64,000 nucleotides of DNA from positions 3,806,001 through 3,870,000 of the forward strand of contig NZ_CP051428.1 of NCBI RefSeq assembly GCF_012676905.1, in the 5' to 3' direction. Positions 51,938 to 61,700 of the stretch are shown piece by piece (positions within the stretch are counted from its first letter, which is position 1; every line of letters begins with the position of its first letter). The position numbers were made by a program, and so were the translations under genes. The notes below the pieces were generated by a model that saw only the letters and a list, made by a program, of their open reading frames with translations, did no database searches and had not been told where the DNA came from. This stretch comes from Paenibacillus albicereus (GTDB lineage: Bacteria > Bacillota > Bacilli > Paenibacillales > Paenibacillaceae).

Positions 51938-53371
51938 ATGACTCAGGACGAGATCCGCCAGCTGGAGCGCGCGATCGACGAGATCACGGAGATCGCGACC
52001 GGCTTCGGCCTCGACTTTTACCCGATGCGCTATGAGATCTGCCCCGCGGACATCATCTATACGTTCGGCGCCTACGGCATGCCGACCCGCTTCTCGCACT
52101 GGAGCTTCGGCAAGTCCTTCCACAAGATGAAGCTGCAGTACGACCTCGGGCTCAGCAAAATCTACGAGCTGGTCATCAACTCCAATCCTTGCTACGCCTT
52201 CCTGCTCGACGGCAACTCGCTCATCCAGAACAAGCTCATCGTCGCGCATGTGCTCGCCCACTGCGACTTCTTCAAGAACAACGCCCGGTTCCGCAATACG
52301 AACCGCGACATGGTGGAGAGCATGTCCGCCACCGCCGAGCGCGTGACGCAGTACGAGATGCTCTACGGCACGGAAAAGGTCGAGGCGTTCATCGATTCGG
52401 TGCTCGCCATCCAGGAGCATATCGACCCCGCGCTCGTGAAGCCGCGTCAGCTCGACAAGTCGCTGCAGGGCGAGTTCCTGCGCCGGGAGGCCGAGGAAGC
52501 CGAAGCGCCGCCCGCCGGCGCCTACGACGACCTGTGGTCGCTCGACGAGAACGATGCCGACGGCCAGGACGTGCAGCCGGACCCCAACCGCTTTCCCCTC
52601 CAGCCGGAGAAGGACCTCGTCTGGTTCATCGAGGAGCACAGTCCGACGATGCAGGACTGGCAGCGCGACATCATGAGCATGCTGCGCGAGGAGATGCTGT
52701 ATTTCTGGCCGCAGATGGAGACCAAGATCATGAACGAGGGCTGGGCGTCCTACTGGCATCAGCGCATCCTCCGCGAGATGGACCTGACGAGCGAGGAGAC
52801 GATCGAGTTCGCCAAGCTCAACTCCTCCGTCGTCATACCCGGACGCGGCAGCCTCAACCCGTATTACCTGGGGCTGAAAATTTTCGAGGACATCGAGAAG
52901 CGCTGGGATGAGCCGAGCGAGGACGACCGTCGCCGCTTCGGCTACAAGCCGGGGCGCGGCCGGGAGAAGATGTTCGAGGTGCGCGAGCTCGATTCCGACA
53001 CCTCGTTCCTCCGCAACTACTTGACCAAGCAGCTCGTGGAGGACATGGACCTGTACATTTTCGAGAAGAAGGGGCCGGAGTGGAAGATCACCGACAAGAC
53101 GTGGAAAAACGTCCGCGAGCAGCTCGTCGTCTCCCGCATCAACGGCGGCTTCCCCGTGCTCGAGGTGCTGAACGGCGACTTCAACCGCGTCGGCGAGCTG
53201 TACCTCGGCCACAAGTACGAAGGGGTCGAGCTCGACCTGAAGTACGTCGAGCGCACCCTGCCGCATGTCGTCAACCTGTGGGGCAAAGCGGTCCATCTGG
53301 AGACGGTCGTCGAGGACAAGAAGATCGTCTTCAGCTGCGACGGCAAGAAGACGAGCCGGAAATTCATCTGA
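51938..53371 (+). CDS. spoVR: Stage V sporulation protein R
   Basis: 477-residue SpoVR/YcgB-family protein needed for normal spore cortex in B. subtilis. Hallmarks: [37 protein letters not shown] (N-terminus), [24 protein letters not shown] and [14 protein letters not shown]. Soluble, mother-cell protein. GGAGGG precedes the ATG at a long distance (13 bases). Works in the same functional group as YhbH and PrkA; yhbH is in this window but not adjacent. Confidence 0.96.
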   Translation: MTQDEIRQLERAIDEITEIATGFGLDFYPMRYEICPADIIYTFGAYGMPTRFSHWSFGKSFHKMKLQYDLGLSKIYELVINSNPCYAFLLDGNSLIQNKLIVAHVLAHCDFFKNNARFRNTNRDMVESMSATAERVTQYEMLYGTEKVEAFIDSVLAIQEHIDPALVKPRQLDKSLQGEFLRREAEEAEAPPAGAYDDLWSLDENDADGQDVQPDPNRFPLQPEKDLVWFIEEHSPTMQDWQRDIMSMLREEMLYFWPQMETKIMNEGWASYWHQRILREMDLTSEETIEFAKLNSSVVIPGRGSLNPYYLGLKIFEDIEKRWDEPSEDDRRRFGYKPGRGREKMFEVRELDSDTSFLRNYLTKQLVEDMDLYIFEKKGPEWKITDKTWKNVREQLVVSRINGGFPVLEVLNGDFNRVGELYLGHKYEGVELDLKYVERTLPHVVNLWGKAVHLETVVEDKKIVFSCDGKKTSRKFI

Positions 53372-53382
53372 ATCGAAAGCGA

Positions 53383-53418
53383 AAGCAAGCCGCCCCGCGC
53401 GAACGGGGCGGCTTGCTT
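53383..53418. terminator. Terminator after spoVR
   Basis: 15-bp perfect stem (53383-53397 / 53404-53418), 6-nt loop. Confidence 0.8.
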
Positions 53419-53517
53419 GTCGGTAGAGCCTCCATCGGCTTGTCGTCATCAAGGAGGAAGGATTCGATGCACGCGCGGCATGAAGTGTTGTTCAACCAGC
53501 TGGAAACGTATCGAAAC

Positions 53518-53697
53518 CTAAAGCCGCCGGTTCCGCTTCTCGTCCAGATAGATGTCCAGCGCGGCGATGGCGCGAATCAGGAACTTGATGAGGAGATAAA
53601 GAGCGTATAAGCCTAGAAGAATGAACAAGCCGTAAATGATGAAGAGAACGATCGGCAAAAAGCTCATGAGCGAAAAGACCGTCGATGGAGTTTCCAT
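53518..53697 (-). CDS. Small membrane protein, 59 residues
   Basis: METPSTVFSLMSFLPI, then about 30 hydrophobic residues (one long or two short helices), ending in a basic-acidic tail LDIYLDEKRNRRL. A strong AGGAGG sits four bases before ATG 53697, which makes it a credible gene. Family not recognised. 55 bp downstream of the coiled-coil membrane protein gene on the same strand; the two may form a small operon. Confidence 0.75.
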   Translation of the reverse strand: METPSTVFSLMSFLPIVLFIIYGLFILLGLYALYLLIKFLIRAIAALDIYLDEKRNRRL

Positions 53698-53752
53698 ATT
53701 TCCTCCTAAAAGTCAGCTTGAATGGAGGCTTTCCTCGAAAGATGTGCCGAGG

Positions 53753-54034
53753 TCAACTTCGGGGCTTTCCATCCTCCGCAGCCTGTTCCAGCTCTTGCTC
53801 GATCTCGCGATTGATCGCATCGAGCTCGGGATGCCGAGCATCAGCCTCGTCGGCTGCCTCCCGGGCATCCGCTTCGGCTTCCATCGCTCGCTGAAGCTCG
53901 CGCTCCGCTAGTTCCTCAGGCCGCAGCAGGCCGAGCTTCTCCCGGATGGCGGTCAAGTCTTCCTGGAGCGACTTTGTTTTCTGATACAGGCTGAACGTCA
54001 GCACGATCAACACGATGAGCGCAACTCCCGTCAT
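53753..54034 (-). CDS. Single-helix membrane protein with coiled coil, 93 residues
   Basis: N-terminal membrane helix (TGVALIVLIVLTFSLY), then a Glu/Ala-rich coiled coil (about 20-90; KTKSLQEDLTAIREKLGL, ELERELQ-like heptads). ATG 54034 has AAGAGG seven bases upstream. An open frame continues up to 54223, but a promoter places the transcription start below that codon, so the short form is preferred. Family not recognised. Confidence 0.75.
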   Translation of the reverse strand: MTGVALIVLIVLTFSLYQKTKSLQEDLTAIREKLGLLRPEELAERELQRAMEAEADAREAADEADARHPELDAINREIEQELEQAAEDGKPRS

Positions 54035-54218
54035 GCCGGACCTCTTGGCGACGCCGCGAGCAGGCTGCGCTGCTGACCGGCGTGCGAGCCGAAAATAACC
54101 GGGACCGCTTCCGGCTTTCGCCGGCGGCAAGTCGCTGCCTTGTTTCCATTGCCGATCGGCTCGCCAAGGGTTGAAGCTAAAGCGTCTTCCACAACGACCA
54201 CCTCGTTTCGCTTGATCC

Positions 54219-54247
54219 AGCATACAGATTTTCCCTGTTATTGTAAA
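54219..54247 (-). promoter_or_regulatory. Promoter of the 93-residue membrane protein
   Basis: TTTACA (54242-54247), 17-bp spacer, TATGCT (54219-54224) on the minus strand. Confidence 0.5.
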
Positions 54248-54356
54248 GATCCGCCCCCTCCCGAAGTCGGCACATAGAGAACGCTTCCCTTGCGCACGCT
54301 AACGGTCAAGCATGGCGATTCCCTCTCTTATTGCTTCTTTGTGTAAAAAAAGTTAG

Positions 54357-54385
54357 TTGCGCATCTTTAGTTATCGCTGTATACT
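54357..54385 (+). promoter_or_regulatory. azoR: azoR promoter
   Basis: TTGCGC (54357-54362), 17-bp spacer, TATACT (54380-54385). Confidence 0.6.
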
Positions 54386-54431
54386 GTGACTTATTCAGTA
54401 ACAATTCATGTTCAAGGGAGAGATTATTTTC

Positions 54432-55055
54432 ATGGCAAACGTTTTGTTCATCAAAGCCAACGACCGTCCATCCGAGCAGGCAGTTAGCGTACAAATGTAC
54501 GATGCCTTCCTGGATTCCTATAAGAGCAACCATGCCGGCGACACGGTGACCGAGCTGGACCTGTACACGGAAATCCTTCCGTTCTACGGCAACACGGCGA
54601 TGACCGCAATGTTCAAAGGCGCGCAAGGCATGGAGCTGACGGCCGACGAGCAGGAAGCGGCTGATCGCGTCAACCAATACGTCAACCAGTTCCTCGAAGC
54701 CGACAAAGTCGTCATCACCGTTCCGCTCTGGAACTATGCCGCACCGGCTCCGCTCATCAACTATGTCGCGTACATCGCTCAAGCCGGCAAGACGTTCCGC
54801 TACACGGCGAACGGTCCGGAAGGCCTGGCCAAAGGCAAAAAAGTCGTGCTGCTGAGCGCGCGCGGCGGCGTGTACTCCGAAGGTCCGATGGCGGACTTCG
54901 AAGCGGCGGTCCGTCCGCTCAAAGGCGCGTTCGGCCTGTTCGGCGCTGACGTGCAAGAGCTCGTCATCGAAGGCCACAACCAGTTCCGCGACCGCTCCGC
55001 CGACATCCTGCGCGAAGGTCTGGACAACGTGAAGGCTGTCGCAGCCGACTTCTAA
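54432..55055 (+). CDS. azoR: FMN-dependent NADH:quinone oxidoreductase / azoreductase
   Basis: 207-residue flavodoxin-like AzoR/AcpD protein. Two-electron reduction of quinones and azo compounds with NADH; protects against electrophiles. Visible: N-terminal VLFIKANDRP strand and FMN-phosphate loop region, VPLWNYAAPAPLINYVAYI (FMN-binding) and LLSARGGVYSEGP. Start ATG 54432 has GGGAGAG upstream; an earlier ATG (54408) is less well placed. Own promoter and terminator. Confidence 0.94.
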   Translation: MANVLFIKANDRPSEQAVSVQMYDAFLDSYKSNHAGDTVTELDLYTEILPFYGNTAMTAMFKGAQGMELTADEQEAADRVNQYVNQFLEADKVVITVPLWNYAAPAPLINYVAYIAQAGKTFRYTANGPEGLAKGKKVVLLSARGGVYSEGPMADFEAAVRPLKGAFGLFGADVQELVIEGHNQFRDRSADILREGLDNVKAVAADF

Positions 55056-55071
55056 GAGCCCGTTCAAACCG

Positions 55072-55114
55072 AAAAAGGAGGATCGCCATGCACGTCATGG
55101 AGGTCCTCCTTTTT
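55072..55114 (+). terminator. azoR: Terminator after azoR
   Basis: AAAAAGGAGGA (55072-55082) paired with TCCTCCTTTTT (55104-55114); an inner CCATG/CATGG stem closes the top. Confidence 0.8.
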
Positions 55115-55239
55115 TCCGCTCTTTTTGAAACCACTAGTGTCCCGATGCCTCCTCAACCACGATTTCGCATCCTAGCGGGCCGATTCGACGAAGGAATATG
55201 CCTTCGTGCTGTAAGGGGAGCGTCCGTTCAGGCGCGTAT

Positions 55240-55674
55240 TTATTGCGGACCGGCAGGCGGGTAAGTCTGGAGCAGATGCTCGCGGGTCTGGACGATCAGC
55301 TTCTGCAAGATGCCCGGGTCGATATCGGCGAAACGGTTGATGTACAGGCAGCCTTTTCCCGCCGTGAACTTGCCGAGCTGCTGCAGCAGCTCCTCCCGGC
55401 CTTCGTGGCCGGACATCAGGTACAGGCTGGTCTTCGCCTTGCGGGGGGAGAAGCCGACGAGCGGCGCCTCTCCTTCATGACCGGAGGCATACTTGTACTG
55501 GTAGGAGCCGAAGCCGATGATGCTTGGCCCCCACATCTTCGCCTCCTGTCCGGTCGTTTCCGTGAACAGGTCCAGCAGCCGATAGGCATCCTCGCGCTTC
55601 TTCGGATTGTCTACGCTTTCGATGAATTCCAGCACGCTCGCTTCGGTTTGCTTCGTCTTCAGCTCGTAGGCCAT
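55240..55674 (-). CDS. DUF1801-domain protein
   Basis: 144 residues matching the YdhG-like DUF1801 fold: SVLEFIESVDNPKKREDAYRLLDLF, then WGPSIIGFGSYQYKYASGHEGEAPLVGFSPRK, and a C-terminal KGCLYINRFADIDPGILQKLI. Related to the frataxin-like fold of iron or stress proteins; function not established. AAAAGGAGG before ATG. Confidence 0.88.
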   Translation of the reverse strand: MAYELKTKQTEASVLEFIESVDNPKKREDAYRLLDLFTETTGQEAKMWGPSIIGFGSYQYKYASGHEGEAPLVGFSPRKAKTSLYLMSGHEGREELLQQLGKFTAGKGCLYINRFADIDPGILQKLIVQTREHLLQTYPPAGPQ

Positions 55675-55708
55675 GCTCCGCCTCCTTTTTTCTCCTTAGT
55701 ATAGACCG

Positions 55709-55741
55709 AAAAAGGACTGCCCCGTAAGGGCAGTCCTTTTT
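55709..55741. terminator. Bidirectional terminator after the amylopullulanase gene
   Basis: 14-bp perfect stem (55709-55722 / 55728-55741) with a 5-nt loop and T-runs both ways. Confidence 0.85.
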
Positions 55742-55777
55742 TTGATTGCAGCAGGCTGCTGGAAACGCCTCGGCCCG

Positions 55778-58700
55778 CTACAGCCCGAGACGATCGGCCA
55801 GGTTCAGGATCGCTTGCGCGCTGTCCGCGCGGCTCGCGGATGCCGCCGGCGCGAAGCTGCCGTCGGCGCGGCCCTTGAGCAGGCCGAGCGAGAGCGCGGC
55901 CTGCACGTCCTTGGCCGCCCATGCGGAGACGCGGGCGAGGTCGCGGATGGCAGCCGGTGGAGCGGCAGCCTCCGCATCGGTCGCCTGCGCGCGATAGGCG
56001 CGCATCAGCATGAGCGCCATTTCCTCGCGGGTAATCGACGCATTCGGCTGGAACGTGCCGTCTCCCTTGCCGCTGACGATTCCGTGCTGGCGCGCCGCCT
56101 CTACCGCAGAGGCGTACCAGGCGCTGGACGGAACGTCCTTGAACGCGGCGCCGGCAGCCGGCATGTCCAGCTTGAGCGCTCTCGCCAGCATCGCGGCGAA
56201 CTCCGCGCGGGTGACGGCCTTGGCCGGCGTGAACGTCGTGGTGCTCGTGCCGCTGACGATCTGCTTCGCCGACAGACGCTTCACGGCCGCCTCGGCCCAG
56301 TGGCCGGACAGGTCGGCGAACGTCTTGTCGACTTCAAGCGCTGCATAAAGGCTGAAGTGGCTCACGCTTGCCGTCAGGCGGCCGTTGTCCAGCTTGCCGC
56401 CGACGTATTCCGGCTGCTTGCCGGACAGGTAGTAGATGGCGGTCAGCTGCAAGCTGGCGCCGGACTCCAGCGCGAACGTCAGCTGGACCGGAGCGTCGAA
56501 GCGGTCGAGCGAGTATGTCTGGCCCGCCTTCGTCACGACGGCGAGGCTGAGCTCCACCGGCTGGCTGCCGAGCTTGACTCCGGCATCCAGCTTCGTCGCT
56601 GCTTGCGCGGCGGCCGCTGCCGAAGCGGCGGCATCCAGCTCGGCGGCTTGGAAGCGGAGGTAGGCGCCCTCCGCCTCTCCCGCCGGGATGAGCTTGGCCA
56701 GCTGCGCGAGCAGGGCGGACGGCAGCTGCACCGTCAGTCCGTCTCGCTTCAGCTCCAGCGGCTTCGAGCCGAGGACGGCGCTCGCGTCAAGCGGCAGGCG
56801 GACTTCCGCGATGCCGGCTTCGAGCGTGATGGACGCTGAGGCTTTCAGCGCATCCGCGGTCAGCTCAAGCGCGTTGTCCGGCTTGGCCGGAGAAGCGCTC
56901 GGAGCCGGGGTCGGCGTTGCCGGCGACGGGGTCGACGGATTCTCCGGCGATGGCGTCGGGGTCGGCGTCGGCGTTGCCGGCGATGGCGTCGGGTTCTCCG
57001 GCGATGGCGTCGGCGTTTTTTGGTTCGCCAGCACGACCGTGCCGCCATCCGCCATCGCTGGCAGCGAGAACGTCACTTTGCCGTCAGCGGACACCGCATA
57101 AGTCTTGCCGCCGTACAGATCCTTCACGCTGCTGCCTGCCGCGAACGGCACGTCGAGCGTAACTTCTTGCGCGGCGGTCTTGACGCCGATCGCCGTCACG
57201 AGCTGCTCGCCTTCATAGCGGTTAAGGAAGGCCATGTAGCCTTTGTCGTTGGAAGCCTCCAGGCTGACGCGCTCGCCTTTGGAATAGAGCTTCGAGTAAT
57301 CGGCACGGATGCCGAGCAGCTTCTGGTAATGAGCCAGCAGCTTGGACTCGGACTCCACCTTGTCCCACGGCATGTCGCCGCGGTTCTGGCTGAACTCGCC
57401 GTTCTCGAACTTGCCGCCGTTCTTGCCCGAGCGACCGAGCTCCTCGCCATAGTAGACGACCGGCTGGCCCTTGGCCGTGATCTGCATGGCCGCGGCGGCC
57501 ATCAGCTTGGCTTTGTCGCCTCCCACATACTCGCTGAGGAAGCCGTCCTCGTCATGGCTGCTCAGGAACTGCCCCATGACGCGCGTATTGTCGAGCTTGG
57601 CAGCGCGATCCGCCAGATAGGCGTCAGCCGCCTCTACGTTGCCTTCCACGAAGGCTTTCGCCTGGCCCTTGAAGCCGAAATCGAGCAAGCTGTCCATCTG
57701 GCCGCTCTGCAGCGTGCCTCCGTCGCTGTCGACGGTCGCGCCGAAGTATTCGCCGATCAACTTGAAGTCGGGATCAATGCGCGTCAGCTCGTTCTTGAAT
57801 GCTTTCCACGTCGTATCCTCGACATGCTTGACCGTATCGACGCGGAAGTAGTCGATCGTGTCGCCGCGATCGGTCTTGGCGCGCTCCAGCCAGTCGGTCT
57901 GCCAGCGGATGACCTGGCTGCGGACCTGCGGGTTCTCCGTCAGGAAGTCCGGTAAGCCGGCCAGCTCGCCCTTGATCGCATCCGTGTTGGAAGACAGTCC
58001 GTCCGTGCGGAGCATGTCCGCGAAGCGGCCCTTGTCTGCCTGCGTCACGCCCGGATACTGGTCTCCCGGCTTCATGCCGTAGCCGGGATGGTTGAGCACG
58101 ACGTCGACCATGATCTTGATGCCGCGGTCATGCGCCTCGTCGATGAGCTGCTTGAACGTGTCCAGGTCGCCCAGATGCTCGTCGAGCTTGGCAAAGTCCT
58201 TGGCCCAATAGCCGTGGTAGCCGTACTGGGTACCGCCGAAGTCAATGCCCTTGTTGAAGTCCACGTTGTCGACGATCGGAGTGATCCACAGCGTGTTGAC
58301 GCCGAGATCCTCGATGTAGTCGAGCTTGTCGAGCAGCCCTTGGAAGTCGCCTCCGTGGTACGCTTCCGGATGCGTCTTGTCGACGCCGAAGTTGTTCGTC
58401 TCGTCGCCGTCCTTGAAGCGGTCCGTCAGCACGAAGTAGATGCGGGACTCGTCGAAGTCGAAGTCCAGCTTGCCGCCGGCCGACGTTTTCGCTTCGACGA
58501 CCGCTTCTGTTTGCGTGACGTGATGGTTCCCATAGATGTCCACGAGCTCAACCGGGATCGCTTTCGTTCCGGCCTTCGTCGTATCCTTGACGGCGATTGC
58601 CTGCTCCATGATTTCGGTATCGAACTTGACCTTGGCCGGTCCGCCCAGCTCGCTCAGATCGAGCCAAGCTTCGCGGTAGGCGACCGGCTCGGACGACTCC

Positions 58701-61700
58701 GCCTTGACGGCCAGGATCGTTTCCGAACCGGACGACAGCTTGGATTCCACCGACGCAGCCAGCTTTACGGTCGGCTTGGCATAGGTGATGAACGACTTGC
58801 CGTCGACCGTGTTTTTCGGATCGCTGACGCGTGTCGTCTCGCCATCGATCGTTGCCTCGAAGGCATAGTCATGCGTCCCGATCGGAAGCTCCTTCATCGT
58901 ATAGGAGAACAGCTCTTTCTTGGCGTCGTATTCCATCGGGTACGACTGTCCGGCGAAGTCGAGCTTCACCTCCTCCAAGCTGGAGAGGCGGTTTTCTTGG
59001 AAGAGCTTGTCGTTCCGATAATAGAACGTCGCGCCTCCATGATCCAGGTAAGGCCCGGTCACGACAGGCTTGATGTCAAGCGCGCGGACTTTCTCCGTCA
59101 CGTTCACCTTGATGAAGCTCTCTCCCGGCGTCAGCGGGATGAAGCGGTCATCCGGGATGTCCAGCTTGCCGGTCGCCCAGTCCTGGCCTTTGCGCAGCAC
59201 GAATCCGACTTGGGTCGCTTTCGGGTCGAGCTCGATGAGTGCGGTAGCCGTCTTGTTTTCAATAAAGCTGAATTTGATTTCCTCGTCTTTTACGCCAGTT
59301 CCCCACACCCAGATGTTCCAGTCCTCGAAGTCCTTGCCCTCGCGGATGTAATTGAACTGGAGGTAGCGCTTGCCCGGCTGTACGACGGGGCGTCCGTCCG
59401 TGCGTACGATGACCGCCGTCAGCGGCTGCAGCGTAATCGAGCCGGACTCCAACGCGTAGCCGCTCGGAGCGGATACGCCGGCTGTGGAAGCCTCGTCGTC
59501 GTCCGCGACGACCAGTCCGCCGGTCAGGTCCTCGGACAACGTCAGCTTCCGGGACTTGCTGTCGGCGTTGACGAAGACGTAGTAAGCGCCAGTGCCGTCG
59601 GTGGATCGCGTCTTGTACGCGATGACGAGATCCTGCTGCTGCACTTCCGGAATCTCAAGCAGCGTCACGTTGCGGTCCACCAGGTCTTTTTCGCCAAGGC
59701 GGAACGCGTCGCTGGACTGGCGCAGGCCGATGAGGCCTTTCGTATACTCGACCGTCTTGACGTTCTCGCCGTAGACGTCCGCGTTCGCCGTCTTGGCCCA
59801 GTGGAACTTGTTGATTGCGTCGGAGGCATCGTAGGAGTTGTGAATGAAGTCCGCAACCGTTTCGTCTCCAAAGGTAACGCGGTCATTTTCCCCTTCCGGA
59901 GTTCCTTCGCCCAGCCATTGCTTCGAACGGCCATATTCTTGTCCCGCATGCAGGAAGGCCGTTCCCTGCGACGTCAGCGTCAGCAGGTTGCCGAGACGGA
60001 CGCGCTTCAGGATTTCCTCGTTGTTTTCCGGCACAGACGGGTTCTTCTTAATCGATTTCGCTATGATGTCGTACAACGGCAAGTTGTCATGCGCTTCAAT
60101 GTATTGCACCATGTCGCCGGGGTCGTCCTGCTTCGTATTGCCGGCCTGAGCCTTGATGTTGTTGAAAATCGTCGTGATGCTGCGGGCTCCGCCCGTAATG
60201 AAGCGCGGCTCGCCCTCGCTGCCGAAGCCGGACTTCAGCTCGTTGCGGAACTCGTCGGAAAAGACGCCGACGTCGTCGGTCTTGTCCATCCAATCCTGAT
60301 CCGCTCCTTGACCCGCCAGGTAAGGATCGGATTGGGCACCTTTGAAGGTTCTCCAGCCTTCGCCGATGAACAGCGCCTGCGGGTTGATTGCCGCGGCCGC
60401 ATCATAGGCGTTCTGGATGGACTCGTAGGTCGCGTCGCCCATCATGTCGAAGCGCATGCCGTCGATCTTGTATTCGTCGAACCAGTATTTCACCGAGTCG
60501 ACCATGAGCTTCTCGGCCATCTTGCGGTTGGTCGCCAGATTGTTTCCGAAGTCGCCGACGAAGCTGCCGTCAGGCTTTTGGAAGGCATAGTAGTTCGGCA
60601 CGATGTCGTTCAGGATCTCCGACTTGGCCATATGCGTGTAGACGACGTCCAGGATGACCCCCATACCGGCGTCGTGGATCGCGTCGATCATCGCCTTCAG
60701 CTCGCGGACGCGCAGCTCGGGATCGGCCGAATTCTCGGAGTAAGCTCCGTCCGGGGAGAAGTAGCTGTGCGGATCGTAGCCCCAGTTGTACTCGTTGTTC
60801 TTGGCCGAGTAGGCGAGCTCGCGCTCCTTCATCGCCGCCTCGTCGCCGTAGTACCAGGCCATGACCGGCAGCAGCTGCACATGGGTCACGCCGAGCGACT
60901 TGATGTAGTCGACCTTCTGCTTGAAGGCGTCGAACGTGCCCCAAGTCGCTTCGTTCAGATCGCTCTCGACCGACGGGTCGGACGTGAAGTCGCGAACGTG
61001 GATCTCCCAGATGACCGCGTCCTCGCGCTTCTCGTAGCCGTCGATGTCGGCGAAGCCGTAGCCTTCCGGATCGGTGCCGGCCAGATCGACGATCGCCGCC
61101 TTGCCGATCGGATCGCCGTCCGCGCCGGTCTCGCCCTTCGTATTGACGTGGAACTCGGCCATCGACTTGGCGTACGGATCAAGCACGCGCTTCGCCACGC
61201 CGCCGTTGGTCACTTCATATTGGTAGAAATGATTCTTGAAATCCGCTACGCCGAGATCGCCCGGCTGGAGCTGGACCGACCAGACGCCGCGCTCGCCCTG
61301 GGTCAACGGCAGGGAGCCGATCTTGACGGTCGCATCGTCCGTGTCGTAGACGTTGACGGTGACGCTGGACGCCTTCGGCGCCCACAGCTTGAGCGTCGCT
61401 CCGCCTGCGGCGTAGGTCGCTCCTAGATCGTTGCCGTCGTAGGCGTATAGCTCGTCGACTTTTCGCCATTCGGCGAGCGAAGCGGAGACCGTCTTGCCTT
61501 CAAAAGAGACGGCCAGCGGAGCTTGGCCTTCCTCGTAAGAGGCGTTCAGCAGCAGCGAAGTCTCGCTTTGCTTCTCCGCCGAGACAATTTCGACAGCCTG
61601 TCCTTTACGATCTTTGACCGTCAGCCAGTCCCGGATCGCATCCAGATCCAACCCCTCCAGCTTGCTGAACTGAACGAGGATCTTCGAGCCGGGAAGCAGC

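Larger units (their letters stand above)
54035..54431. other. Divergent intergenic region with two promoters
   Basis: No gene. Minus-strand promoter TTTACA (54242-54247) - 17 - TATGCT (54219-54224) serves the coiled-coil protein with a 165-nt leader; plus-strand promoter serves azoR (54357-54385). Confidence 0.6.

Noticed and set aside
58088-61426. Long plus-strand open frame within the amylopullulanase gene
   Set aside because: Antisense shadow of a well-recognised coding sequence; no family resemblance.
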